Assembly: GCA_964639245.1 (NCBI GenBank)
Contig: CAZXCU010000010.1
Location: forward strand, 138,977 to 202,976
Direction: 5' to 3'
Length of the DNA stretch: 64,000 bases
Source: SB15 sp964639245
GTDB lineage: Bacteria; Chloroflexota; Anaerolineae; Aggregatilineales; J027
Shown: positions 45,141 to 53,533 of the stretch, piece after piece
How positions within the stretch are numbered: the stretch's first letter is position 1
Layout of the letters: each line of letters begins with the position of its first letter
Made by a program: the position numbers and the translations under genes
Notes under the pieces: generated by a model
The model's database searches: none
The model's input: the letters and a program-made list of their open reading frames with translations, nothing else
What the model was told of the DNA's origin: nothing

Positions 45141-45230
45141 ATGTCGATCCGTGAATTCATGTGAACGCCGTGCTTCAGCGCGATGTTTACTGGCCTGATG
45201 CACTTTAATAAAATAGGACGGATAGCCAAA

Positions 45231-45297
45231 TGTACGGGCGTGGTCTCTGACCCGCCCTCATTCCCTTGCAGGGGTGGGTCTGTGACCCACCCGTACA
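45231..45297. repeat. Tandem palindromic repeat (REP-like double hairpin)
   Basis: Bounded by inverted TGTACGGG (45231-45238) and CCCGTACA (45290-45297). Inside are two hairpins: GGGCGTGGTC-TCT-GACCCGCCC with one bulge, and a perfect 9-bp GGGTGGGTC-TGT-GACCCACCC (45272-45292). It lies in the 230-base gap before ssnA. A related single hairpin occurs at 51416-51436. Confidence 0.75.
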
Positions 45298-45373
45298 CTA
45301 TGCGTATTTAAAAGTCAAACTGCATAAGGCCCGTGTTTTTGACAAAATAATTACAACAGATAGGAAAAATTTG

Positions 45374-46708
45374 ATGCTGATTAAAAATGCAACCGTCATT
45401 CAAAATCTCCACACCCTGCACGAAAATTATGCTGTTTTGATCGAAGGGGAGAAGATTACAGCTGTTGCCCCTTCCACAGAATTAGAAAAACAACATCCGA
45501 ATGTAGAAACAATTGATGCAAACGGGAGCCTGGTCATGCCCGCCAACATCTGCGCCCATACCCATTTTTATGGCGCATATGCACGCGGCATGGCGATTCC
45601 CGGCCCCGCACCCAAAGATTTTCCTGAAATTTTGGAGCGTTTGTGGTGGCCTCTGGACAAAGCACTGGATGCGGAGTCGGTGCGGATGAGCGCGATGGTG
45701 TTCATGGTGGATGCAATTAAACACGGCACCACCACCCTGATTGACCACCACGCCAGCCCGAATTTTATTGATGGCAGTCTGGATGTGATTGCCGATGCGG
45801 TTGAACAAGCGGGTTTACGGGCGGTGCTATGTTATGAAGTGACAGACCGCGATGGTAAGGAAAAAGCCCAAGCGGGCATCCGTGAAAATGTGCGGTTTAT
45901 GCAAGCGGCGAAACAACGGAAAAATATCGCTGGAACTTTTGGACTGCACGCCAGTTTAACCCTTTCCGATGAAACCCTTGCGGATTGTGCGGGGCAAAGC
46001 GACGGGTTTCATATTCATGTGGCGGAACATGAAGCGGATGAATATGACAGCCTGCAAAAATCGGGCAAACGGGCGATTCATCGGCTGCACACAGCAGGTA
46101 TTCTGGGCGAAAAAACGATTGTGGCACACGCGGTTCATTGTGATGCGTGGGAATTGGAAATTTTGCGGGACACAGGGACATGGGTTTCGCACCAGCCACG
46201 CAGCAACATGAATAACGCTGTGGGGGCTGCCCCGATTGATACCATGTTAGCAGCTCAGATGCGGGTGTGTCTGGGAAATGATGGATTTTCCAGCAATATG
46301 TGGGAAGATTGGAAAGCAGCCTATCTGCTGCAAAAAATCGCCCATCGTGACCCACGACGCGGCGCGGGAGACGGCATTGCAAAAATGGCGATGGAGAACA
46401 ATGCCCGTTTAGCCGAAGTCTTTTTCCCTGAAATCAATTTAGGGGTGTTAGAAGCGGGTGCGGCGGCAGATGTGATGATTGTAGACTATTATCCCTTCAC
46501 CCCATTGAGCGCGGGTAATTTGCCGTGGCAGATCATTTTTGGTTTTGAGGCTTCAATGGTCAACACGACGATTGCCAGTGGCAAAGTTTTGATGCGAGAC
46601 CATCAACTTTTACATCTGGATGAACAGGCGATTGCGGCTGAAGCACGAGCGCTTGCTCCTGCGGTCTGGGAACGCTATCAAAAATTCGCTACAATCGCGC
46701 TCACATGA
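45374..46708 (+). CDS. ssnA: Amidohydrolase SsnA
   Basis: 444 residues of the amidohydrolase superfamily (deaminase/chlorohydrolase type): a short N-terminal beta domain, the metal-binding His62-x-His64 in AHTHFYGAYARG, a second His in GLHASLTLSD, a third in VAHAVH, and Asp in LGNDGF. The AHTHFYGAYARGM sequence is typical of SsnA, which accompanies YgeW/YgeY/Xdh genes. It probably hydrolyses a ring C-N bond of a purine-derived intermediate. ATG at 45374 follows AGGAAA; the upstream ORF extension runs through the palindromic repeat and is rejected. Confidence 0.88.
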   Translation: MLIKNATVIQNLHTLHENYAVLIEGEKITAVAPSTELEKQHPNVETIDANGSLVMPANICAHTHFYGAYARGMAIPGPAPKDFPEILERLWWPLDKALDAESVRMSAMVFMVDAIKHGTTTLIDHHASPNFIDGSLDVIADAVEQAGLRAVLCYEVTDRDGKEKAQAGIRENVRFMQAAKQRKNIAGTFGLHASLTLSDETLADCAGQSDGFHIHVAEHEADEYDSLQKSGKRAIHRLHTAGILGEKTIVAHAVHCDAWELEILRDTGTWVSHQPRSNMNNAVGAAPIDTMLAAQMRVCLGNDGFSSNMWEDWKAAYLLQKIAHRDPRRGAGDGIAKMAMENNARLAEVFFPEINLGVLEAGAAADVMIVDYYPFTPLSAGNLPWQIIFGFEASMVNTTIASGKVLMRDHQLLHLDEQAIAAEARALAPAVWERYQKFATIALT

Positions 46709-46769
46709 GGCAAACGGCTTAAACCCCTTGCTATATCAATGAGATAGATAAAAGAAACGAGAGTTTTTT

Positions 46770-47447
46770 GTGACTGAAAGAGATGAAACAACGCTGTTGA
46801 CGATTGCTGTTCTGGGAGGCACAGGCAAAGAAGGCTCTGGATTGGCGATGCGCTGGGCAAATTCCGGCTATAACGTCATCATTGGTTCACGCGATGGGCA
46901 GCGCGGCGCGGAAAAAGCCGTTGAACTCAACCAGATTCTGGGTAGTGAGATGCTGCATGGTATGGGTAACGAAGAAGCGGCTGAAAAAGCCCATATCGTT
47001 GTATTGAGTGTTCCCTATGACGCGCACAAATCCACCTTGGAAAGTGTGAAACAGCACTTGAACGGCAAAATTTTAATTGATGTGACTGTTCCCATGAAAC
47101 CCCCGGCGGTGACTCAGGTGCATGTCCCGGAGGGTCACTCCGCCGCACTGGAAGCCCAAGCCTATCTGGGAGAGGGCGTGCGGGTCGTAGCTGCCTTCCA
47201 GAATGTGAGCGCGGTACACCTCAAAAAATTGGAACATCCTGTGGATTGTGACGTGTTGGTCTGTGGCAACGATGACGAAGCCAAACAAAACACAATTCAA
47301 CTGGTTGAAGCGGCGGGGATGCGTGGCGTGGATGCCGGCCCATTGACCAACGCCGTTGCGGTAGAAGCCCTGACTCCTGTCTTGCTGTATATCAACAAAA
47401 AATATCAGGTCAAGGGAGCTGGCCTACGGATTACCGGTCTTGTCTAA
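46770..47447 (+). CDS. npdG: NADPH-dependent F420 reductase
   Basis: 225 residues with a Rossmann fold of the F420H2:NADP oxidoreductase family: TIAVLGGTGKEGSGLAMR (about 11-28) binds the dinucleotide, followed by IIGSRDGQRGAEKA, which reads the 2'-phosphate of NADPH. The GTG start follows AACGAGAG. It transfers hydride between NADP(H) and F420. The gene leads directly into cofE with an 8-base overlap and begins a five-gene F420 block. Confidence 0.9.
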   Translation: MTERDETTLLTIAVLGGTGKEGSGLAMRWANSGYNVIIGSRDGQRGAEKAVELNQILGSEMLHGMGNEEAAEKAHIVVLSVPYDAHKSTLESVKQHLNGKILIDVTVPMKPPAVTQVHVPEGHSAALEAQAYLGEGVRVVAAFQNVSAVHLKKLEHPVDCDVLVCGNDDEAKQNTIQLVEAAGMRGVDAGPLTNAVAVEALTPVLLYINKKYQVKGAGLRITGLV

Positions 47448-48207
47448 TACACAGGTGATGATGCAGGCTGTTCCCGGTCTGCCCCTGATTCGTCCGGGTG
47501 ATGACCTTGCCGCGCTCATTACCCACCATTTGCAACAGGCGCAGATGTCCCTGCAAGATGGGGATGTGCTGGTGGTAAGTTCCAAAATTGTCTCCAAAGC
47601 GGAGGGGCGTTTTGTGGATTTGAACTCGGTTACGCCCTCGCCACAGGCACAAGAAATTGCCCAGCTTGCCCGTAAGGATGCGCGGGTGGTGGAACTGGCG
47701 CTGCACGATACAGAACGCATTTCTAAAATTGCGCCGTTTGTGTTCATTGTGCGCCACAAACTCGGTTTTACATCCGCCAATGCGGGCATAGACCAATCCA
47801 ATGTCAGCGAAGAAAATCAGCATGAAGTGCTGCTGCTGCCGCAAAATCCCGACCAATCAGCGCGTGAGCTACGGGCTGCATTGGAAAAAACACATGGTGT
47901 GCGACTTGGCGTGATTATTTGTGATACCCATGGACGGCCTTTTCGTCCGGGCAATGTCAATGTGGCGATTGGGATTGCAGGTGTTCCCGCCATGATTGAC
48001 CAGCGTGGACAGCCGGATTTATTCGGACGGACTTTGCAAGCCACGTTAACCCCGTTAGCCGATGAACTGGCGGCGGCGGCGGGACTCATCACCGGACAAG
48101 CTGATGAGGGACAACCTGTGGTCTTGATTCGCGGGGTGGCATGGCAGCCGACCGACAGCAGCGCGATTGAACTGACCCGCCCGCCCGAACAGGATTTATA
48201 CCTGTGA
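47440..48207 (+). CDS. cofE: Coenzyme F420-0:L-glutamate ligase
   Basis: 255 residues. The family N-terminus QAVPGLPLIRPGDDLAALI is followed by DGDVLVVSSKIVSKAEGR and ICDTHGRPFRPGNVNVAIG. CofE adds gamma-linked glutamates to F420-0 using GTP. A TTG at 47440 is used because it keeps the first beta strand intact; ATG at 47458 or 47461 would clip it. The C-terminus ends without the FbiB nitroreductase domain, which is encoded by the next gene (GTGA overlap). Confidence 0.92.
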   Translation: MSNTQVMMQAVPGLPLIRPGDDLAALITHHLQQAQMSLQDGDVLVVSSKIVSKAEGRFVDLNSVTPSPQAQEIAQLARKDARVVELALHDTERISKIAPFVFIVRHKLGFTSANAGIDQSNVSEENQHEVLLLPQNPDQSARELRAALEKTHGVRLGVIICDTHGRPFRPGNVNVAIGIAGVPAMIDQRGQPDLFGRTLQATLTPLADELAAAAGLITGQADEGQPVVLIRGVAWQPTDSSAIELTRPPEQDLYL

Positions 48208-48803
48208 GCGACTTTGCTACACTGGCGAAATCGCGTCGTTCTATCCGCCGTTATACTGACCAGCCTGTTGAACGCGCTGTGATCGAACAAATTTTAGAAA
48301 TTGCGCGTTGGTCGCCTTCCGCACACAACCGCCAACCCTTTCGTTTTGCGGTGATTACCACCGACGAAAAGAAAGAACACTTGGCACGGGCGATGGGAAA
48401 GCGGCTCCGTGATGATTTAACCGCAGACAACGCCCCCTCTGAACTGATTGAAAAAGATGTTGCCCGTTCTTATGCGCGAATCACGGGTGCGGCAGTTCTC
48501 ATTTGCCTGTGTATGACTCTGCGGGATATGGACACCTATCCCGATGAAAAACGCAGTTTCAATGAACAGGTCATGGCGATTCAAAGTACAGCCATGGCAG
48601 GCCAAAATTTACTATTGGCAGCCCATGAATTGGGCGTAGGGGCGTGCTGGATGTGTGCGCCGCTTTTTTGCCCGGAGGTGGTGCAAACAACACTTGATTT
48701 GCCAACGGATTGGCAGCCCCAAGCCTTGATTACGCTCGGTTATCCTGCCGAAGAACGTCAGCGTGACCGCAAACCTACAGAGGAACTGACCTTATGGCTT
48801 TAA
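48204..48803 (+). CDS. FbiB-type nitroreductase, probable dehydro-F420-0 reductase
   Basis: 199 residues of the FMN nitroreductase family: KSRRSIRRYTDQPV start, WSPSAHNRQPFRFAVIT, and GVGACWMCAPLFCPE. In actinobacterial FbiB this domain is fused after the CofE domain and reduces dehydro-F420-0, the product made when phosphoenolpyruvate is the side-chain donor. Here it is a separate gene, overlapping cofE by 4 bases and cofD by 10, so the same job is likely. No other F420 route gene explains its place. Confidence 0.82.
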   Translation: MSDFATLAKSRRSIRRYTDQPVERAVIEQILEIARWSPSAHNRQPFRFAVITTDEKKEHLARAMGKRLRDDLTADNAPSELIEKDVARSYARITGAAVLICLCMTLRDMDTYPDEKRSFNEQVMAIQSTAMAGQNLLLAAHELGVGACWMCAPLFCPEVVQTTLDLPTDWQPQALITLGYPAEERQRDRKPTEELTLWL

Positions 48804-49714
48804 ATCATGTTATGGCGCTGGCGGGGGGTGTTGGCGGGGCAAAATTGGCCTATGGGCTGGCAAAAATTCTCCCGGTAGGCAGTTTAACCGTCATCGTGAA
48901 TGTGGGGGATGATTTTCAGCATTATGGGCTGCACATCTCGCCGGATTTAGATACGGTCATGTATACGTTGGCGGACATTGCCAATCCACAAACCGGGTGG
49001 GGTTTAAAAGACGAAAGCTGGCAAATGTTGGGGATGCTGGAAAACTATGGCGAAACAGGCTGGTTTCGTCTAGGCGACCAAGATATTGCGACCCATGTGC
49101 TGCGGACACATCTTTTGCAGCAGGGTGAAACCCTCACTGCCGTTGTGCGTAAAATGAGTCAGGCGTTGGGCATCCAGCAGACTCTTTTGCCTGCCACAAA
49201 TGAGCGCTTCGCCACGATGATAGACACATTAGAATATGGTACGCTGCCCTTTCAACATTACTTTGTACGCTACCGATGGCAGCCCACCGTGACGAAAATA
49301 TGGTATGATGGAAATGCTGCAATCACTGGTGACATCTTAAACGCGCTTGAGAAAGCAGACGCGATAGTGATTTGTCCGTCCAATCCAATCCTATCTATTG
49401 ACCCCATGCTGGCAATTGGCGATTTTAGAAACCGCCTCCTCCAGCGCTCTATTCCTTGCGTCGCCGTCAGTCCGTTGATTGGGGGAAAGGCGCTCAAAGG
49501 CCCTGCCGATAAATTGATGCGTGAAATGGGCTACGAACCCTCCAATGCGGGGATTTGGCGTTATTATGCGGGTCTGATTGATGGGTTGGTGGTGAATCAG
49601 GGAGAGGCAGTGAGGGAAGGGAAAACACAAGAAACCGACATCTTGATGTCTACGCCAGCAGACCGTGAACGGCTGGCCCACGAGGTGCTTAGTTACGCGG
49701 AGAGTTTAATATGA
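48794..49714 (+). CDS. cofD: 2-phospho-L-lactate (or phosphoenolpyruvyl) transferase
   Basis: 306 residues with the CofD/FbiA motifs: GGVGGAKLAYGL (13-24), NVGDDFQHYGLHISPDLDT, WFRLGDQDIATHVLRT and CPSNPILSIDPMLA. It joins the activated phospho-acid from CofC to the deazaflavin FO, giving (dehydro-)F420-0. The ATG at 48794 overlaps the nitroreductase end. It is followed by cofC with a 4-base overlap. Nothing is missing from the active-site blocks. Confidence 0.93.
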   Translation: MALNHVMALAGGVGGAKLAYGLAKILPVGSLTVIVNVGDDFQHYGLHISPDLDTVMYTLADIANPQTGWGLKDESWQMLGMLENYGETGWFRLGDQDIATHVLRTHLLQQGETLTAVVRKMSQALGIQQTLLPATNERFATMIDTLEYGTLPFQHYFVRYRWQPTVTKIWYDGNAAITGDILNALEKADAIVICPSNPILSIDPMLAIGDFRNRLLQRSIPCVAVSPLIGGKALKGPADKLMREMGYEPSNAGIWRYYAGLIDGLVVNQGEAVREGKTQETDILMSTPADRERLAHEVLSYAESLI

Positions 49715-50364
49715 GTGTATGGGCTATTGTTCCTATCAAACCGCTCAATCGTGCCAAAAGCCGGTTGTCTACCGTCTTGACCGCCGAACAACGCGAAACC
49801 CTTGCTTTGCATATGCTTCTCCATAATTTAAAAATACTCACCCAATCCAAAAGTGTGTTTGGGGTGCTGGTCATCAGCCGCGATATGAAAGCGCTGGCGG
49901 CAGCCCGTGCCATTGAAGGCGTACATACCTTGCAAGAAAGCGGCACACCGGAATTAAATACGGCACTGCACCGCGCTAGCCGCATGTTGATGACGTGGGG
50001 AACCACGGCGACACTGGTTTTGCCTGCCGATGTTCCCTTGATTAGCTGTGAAGATGTCCAAGCGATCATTTCAATGGGACGGTATAATCATTCGGTGGTG
50101 ATTGCCCCGGACGACAAACGTGATGGGACAAATGCCATGTTCATGCGTCCGCCCGATATTATTGATTATGGATTTGGCGTGGGCAGTTTTGAACGTCATA
50201 TGCAATCTGCCAATCTTGCGGGGGCAGACGTGCATGTTTATGAGTCGGAACGCTTAGCCCTTGATGTGGACTCGCCGGAAGATTTGATCCGCTATCACGA
50301 ATTGGCGGTCAAATATGGCGAACCTATCCTAGACTATATGAATGTACTGACTCAAACAGGATAA
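49711..50364 (+). CDS. cofC: 2-phospho-L-lactate/PEP guanylyltransferase
   Basis: 217 residues of the CofC/FbiD nucleotidyltransferase family: WAIVPIKPLNRAKSRLS at the N-terminus binds GTP, LVLPADVPLI carries the metal Asp, and VIAPDDKRDGTNAMFMRPP is characteristic. It activates a three-carbon phospho-acid with GTP for CofD. The neighbouring nitroreductase suggests PEP as substrate (inference). ATG overlaps the cofD stop; an LLM oxidoreductase gene follows 27 bases later. Confidence 0.92.
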   Translation: MSVWAIVPIKPLNRAKSRLSTVLTAEQRETLALHMLLHNLKILTQSKSVFGVLVISRDMKALAAARAIEGVHTLQESGTPELNTALHRASRMLMTWGTTATLVLPADVPLISCEDVQAIISMGRYNHSVVIAPDDKRDGTNAMFMRPPDIIDYGFGVGSFERHMQSANLAGADVHVYESERLALDVDSPEDLIRYHELAVKYGEPILDYMNVLTQTG

Positions 50365-50391
50365 CGAATAAATATTTGAAGGATTTTTAGA

Positions 50392-51402
50392 ATGGCTGAC
50401 CGTGTAGCGCTTTACCTACAGGATGCTCACGAAATTCGTGATGCAATAGAATACGTCAAATATGCGGAAGAAAAGGGCTTTGAAGCAGTCTGGCAAGCCG
50501 AAAGCCGCTTGGTTCGTGACGCAATTGTCCCGATGGCTGCCTTTGCTTCGCATACCTCCCGTATCAAAGTTGGGTCGGGGGTCATCAATAATTGGACACG
50601 CAATGTTGCCCTGACCGCCGCCACCTTTTTAACACTGGATGATATTGCCCCGAATCGGATTATTTGCGGCTTGGGGGCATGGTGGGATCCGTTGGCTAAA
50701 AATGTGGGGATTGACCGCAGCAAACCTTTGCTCGCCATGCGTGAATATATCACCGTGATTCGTCGTCTGCTGGCGATGGAAAAAGATGTCACCTTTCACG
50801 GCGAATTTGTTCATGTGACGGGCATTGAACTCGACGTGGTTCACGGGCGTAAAGAAGCCCGCCATGTACCTTTGATGATTGGTGCAACCGGCCCCAAAAT
50901 GATGAAATTGACGGGCGAAATTGCCGATGGCGCAGTGTTAAATTATCTTGTTTCGCCCAAATATAACGAAGAAGCGCTGGCGCAGTTGGAAGAAGGCGCA
51001 AAAATCGCCGGACGGAAATTGGACGACATTGACCGCCCACAATTGGTGGTGTGTTCAGTTGACCATGACCGCAAACGGGCATTGGACGGAGCGAGAAAAC
51101 TTGTTACCCAGTATCTGGGTCAGCAACCGCACATTATGAAAGCCAGCGGGGTCAGCCAAACATTGTTGGATGAGATTGCCCAAGTGTTGACATGGCCTGC
51201 CACCGAGGAAGAAATCGAAAAAGCGATGGCGCTGGTGCCGGATGATGTTGTGCAGATGATTACCGCTTCTGGTACACCAGAGGAAGTACGGGCAAAAGTG
51301 CGGGAATATGTCCAATATGGCGCAACCTGCCCGATTCTTTATCCGCTTGGGCATGATGTCAAATTGATGATTGATACCTTTGCCGATGGCTATTCTCATT
51401 AA
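50392..51402 (+). CDS. LLM-class F420-dependent oxidoreductase
   Basis: 336 residues of the luciferase-like TIM-barrel superfamily: EYVKYAEEKGFEAVWQAES, the SGVINNWTRN loop, GLGAWWDPLAKNVGIDR and PLMIGATGPKMMKL, the pattern of the MER/F420 subgroup (compare methylenetetrahydromethanopterin reductase). It uses F420H2 or F420 on an unknown substrate and lies immediately after the F420 synthesis genes. AAGGAT precedes the ATG. An FMN-dependent relative is possible but less likely in this context. Confidence 0.88.
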   Translation: MADRVALYLQDAHEIRDAIEYVKYAEEKGFEAVWQAESRLVRDAIVPMAAFASHTSRIKVGSGVINNWTRNVALTAATFLTLDDIAPNRIICGLGAWWDPLAKNVGIDRSKPLLAMREYITVIRRLLAMEKDVTFHGEFVHVTGIELDVVHGRKEARHVPLMIGATGPKMMKLTGEIADGAVLNYLVSPKYNEEALAQLEEGAKIAGRKLDDIDRPQLVVCSVDHDRKRALDGARKLVTQYLGQQPHIMKASGVSQTLLDEIAQVLTWPATEEEIEKAMALVPDDVVQMITASGTPEEVRAKVREYVQYGATCPILYPLGHDVKLMIDTFADGYSH

Positions 51403-51415
51403 GTAAATCTATTCG

Positions 51416-51436
51416 GGGTGAGTCATAGACTCACCC
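51416..51436. repeat. Palindromic hairpin related to the 45.2 kb repeat
   Basis: A perfect 9-bp inverted repeat GGGTGAGTC-ATA-GACTCACCC with a 3-base loop lies between the LLM oxidoreductase stop and the thioesterase gene. It has the same plan as 45272-45292 (GGGTGGGTC-TGT-GACCCACCC), with a compensatory base-pair change. It could also act as a transcript-stabilising hairpin. Confidence 0.65.
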
Positions 51437-51464
51437 GTCAGCCCAATAGAGACAAGCAAACACC

Positions 51465-51965
51465 ATGCCAGACTACCAGCCCAATTCCCATTACTGTTTT
51501 GTGTGTGGTCTTAAAAATGAAGCGGGACTCAAGCTCCGTTTTGAAAATATCGCGCCCGGTCAAATTCGGGTTCGCACCCAAGTTTGCGACCAGCATCAAG
51601 GCTATCCCGGCATCGCGCATGGTGGGGTGATTGCCGCGATGTTAGATGAAACCATGGGGCGTTCGATTATGGCGGGTGCAGACACCACGCGCTTGATGTT
51701 CACTGCCAAAATGGAAATTAAATACCGTGTGTCTGTCCCTTTAAATACGGAGATTGTGTTGCAAGGGCGCGTCGTCAAAGACAAGGGGCGGATGGCACAG
51801 GTTGAAGGCGAAGTCATTTTGCCGGATGGGACGATTGCCGCCGAAGGAACAGCCACGATTGTTGCTGTCCCGCCGGATGAAATTGCTAAAATGGAACACA
51901 ATGAACTGCTTGGCTGGCGAGTTTACTCAGACGAAGAATACGAACAATTCACCCAAAACACATGA
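51465..51965 (+). CDS. PaaI-type hot-dog thioesterase
   Basis: A 166-residue hot-dog fold. HYCFVCGLKNEAGLKLRF at the N-terminus and GYPGIAHGGVIAAMLDETMGR in the central helix include the Asp/Glu nucleophile region of PaaI-like acyl-CoA thioesterases. It hydrolyses an unknown acyl-CoA. Its stop overlaps the xdhC start by 4 bases, so it is translated with the molybdenum hydroxylase genes, an unusual partner. Confidence 0.85.
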   Translation: MPDYQPNSHYCFVCGLKNEAGLKLRFENIAPGQIRVRTQVCDQHQGYPGIAHGGVIAAMLDETMGRSIMAGADTTRLMFTAKMEIKYRVSVPLNTEIVLQGRVVKDKGRMAQVEGEVILPDGTIAAEGTATIVAVPPDEIAKMEHNELLGWRVYSDEEYEQFTQNT

Positions 51966-52783
51966 GAGAACAAATCGAAGTTACCGAAGCACTGCTCCAA
52001 GTGCAAAAAGATGGATTACAAGCCGCCCTCGCCACCATTATTGAGGTGCAGGGGTCTGTTCCGCGCCATGTCGGAAGCAAGATGCTCATCTGGCCTGATG
52101 GCAGAATCGTTGGCACAATTGGCGGTGGGCAAATGGAAGCGCGGGTCATCAAAGACGGGCAACATGCTATCCAGACAGGCCAACCTGGACAGGTTGAATA
52201 TGCTTTGAATGATATTGGTGCTGGCGACCCCGGCATTTGTGGCGGAACCGTCCGCTTGTTCATCGAGCCGATTGCAACTGCCCCAACGCTGCTTATCATT
52301 GGTGGGGGGCATGTTGGCAAAGCGCTGGCGGAACTTGGCAAATGGACGGGTTTTCGCGTGATTTTGAGTGATGATCGTCCTGAATATTGTCATGAGAATT
52401 ATGTGCCTAATTTGAGTGGGTATGTGGTTTGTCCACCAAACGAGGTGAGTCAGCGTATCCCGATTACTCCCAATACCTATATTGCGGCGGTCACACGCGG
52501 GTTGCCGGTGGATGAAAAACTGATCCCATCCCTGCTGGCAACCGATGCAGCCTATATCGGGCTGATTGGATCACGGCGGCGCTGGGCATTGACCATCAAA
52601 GCCCTGGAAGAAAATGGGCTGACCCGCGAGCAACTCCGTCGGATTCATGCGCCCTTGGGCTTGGAGTTGAACGCCGAAACCCCCCAAGAAATTGCAGTAA
52701 GCATTCTGGCGGAAATCATCATGGTGTATCGGGGTGGGGATGGCAAATCCATGAAATGGTTGGGCGATGTGGAATCGGCCTAA
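51962..52783 (+). CDS. xdhC: XdhC-family molybdenum cofactor chaperone
   Basis: 273 residues: an N-terminal XdhC/CoxI domain with VQGSVPRHVGSKMLI and GTIGGGQMEARV (about 25-60), and a C-terminal Rossmann domain (IIGGGHVGKALAELGK, about 112) ending in a YIGLIGSRRR segment. XdhC proteins bind and sulfurate (or selenate) the molybdenum cofactor and load it into the hydroxylase. It is the first Xdh gene; the enzyme subunits follow after two unrelated genes. Confidence 0.9.
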   Translation: MREQIEVTEALLQVQKDGLQAALATIIEVQGSVPRHVGSKMLIWPDGRIVGTIGGGQMEARVIKDGQHAIQTGQPGQVEYALNDIGAGDPGICGGTVRLFIEPIATAPTLLIIGGGHVGKALAELGKWTGFRVILSDDRPEYCHENYVPNLSGYVVCPPNEVSQRIPITPNTYIAAVTRGLPVDEKLIPSLLATDAAYIGLIGSRRRWALTIKALEENGLTREQLRRIHAPLGLELNAETPQEIAVSILAEIIMVYRGGDGKSMKWLGDVESA

Positions 52784-52864
52784 GTTTTGGCTTTCTTGTC
52801 ATGGCTTTTGTGCTAAATTTTAAGAAACTTTCACAAAAATACAGCGAGTTTTTCGGTACACTAA

Positions 52865-53506
52865 ATGAAACTTTTAGCAGTGAGTGACCAGCGCTTGCCC
52901 GAAATGCTGCGGCAGGACTATTTAAGAAGCAGTTATGGAGACATCGATCTCATCATTAGCTGCGGTGATATGGAAGTAAGTTATCTGGAATTTATTTCGT
53001 CCGCCCTCAATCGGCCTTTATTTTTTGTGCGGGGCAACCATGACGAACATTATGCGCCTGAACGTCCCGGCGGCGAAAACTTGCACCTGAAATATATTAT
53101 CTATAACGGGTTGGCCTTGATGGGGTTAGAGGGGTGCATCCATTACAACGGCAAAAATGTCCAGTACACTGAAGCGGAAATGTCTGTTTTGGCGTTGCGG
53201 ATGCTGCCACGCATGATGGTGCATCAGCGCATTCATGGACACGGCGCGGATTATCTGATTACCCATTCGCCAGCACGCGGAATCCATGACCGCGAAGACC
53301 CGCCGCATCAGGGGTTTAAATCGCTGCTGTGGTTGATGCGCTTGGGCAAACCGCGTTATATGATTCATGGGCATATTGATATTTGGGACAGACGCGAAAC
53401 CATTGAAACCCAATATTTTGATACACGGATCATTAATATTAACCCGAAACGCCTGTTGATTCCTGATAAAGATTATTTAAAGCCTGCCGTTGAATTTAAT
53501 AAGTAA
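52865..53506 (+). CDS. Metallophosphoesterase with altered first metal motif
   Basis: 213 residues of the calcineurin-like fold: ISCGD, RGNHDEHY, ITHSPARG and YMIHGHID are intact, but the first D-x-H motif reads SDQR (Asp8, no His at 10), so one metal site may be reduced. The substrate is unknown. It lies between xdhC and the FAD subunit gene and is followed by a ParB-like protein gene 27 bases on; neither is a normal Xdh partner. Confidence 0.8.
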   Translation: MKLLAVSDQRLPEMLRQDYLRSSYGDIDLIISCGDMEVSYLEFISSALNRPLFFVRGNHDEHYAPERPGGENLHLKYIIYNGLALMGLEGCIHYNGKNVQYTEAEMSVLALRMLPRMMVHQRIHGHGADYLITHSPARGIHDREDPPHQGFKSLLWLMRLGKPRYMIHGHIDIWDRRETIETQYFDTRIININPKRLLIPDKDYLKPAVEFNK

Positions 53507-53533
53507 TTTTCCCTGCATTGAGGGAGGGCCAGC

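Noticed and set aside
45266..45373. Upstream extension of ssnA by 36 codons
   Set aside because: It runs through the palindromic repeat, and ATG 45374 has a ribosome site and the family-typical N-terminus.
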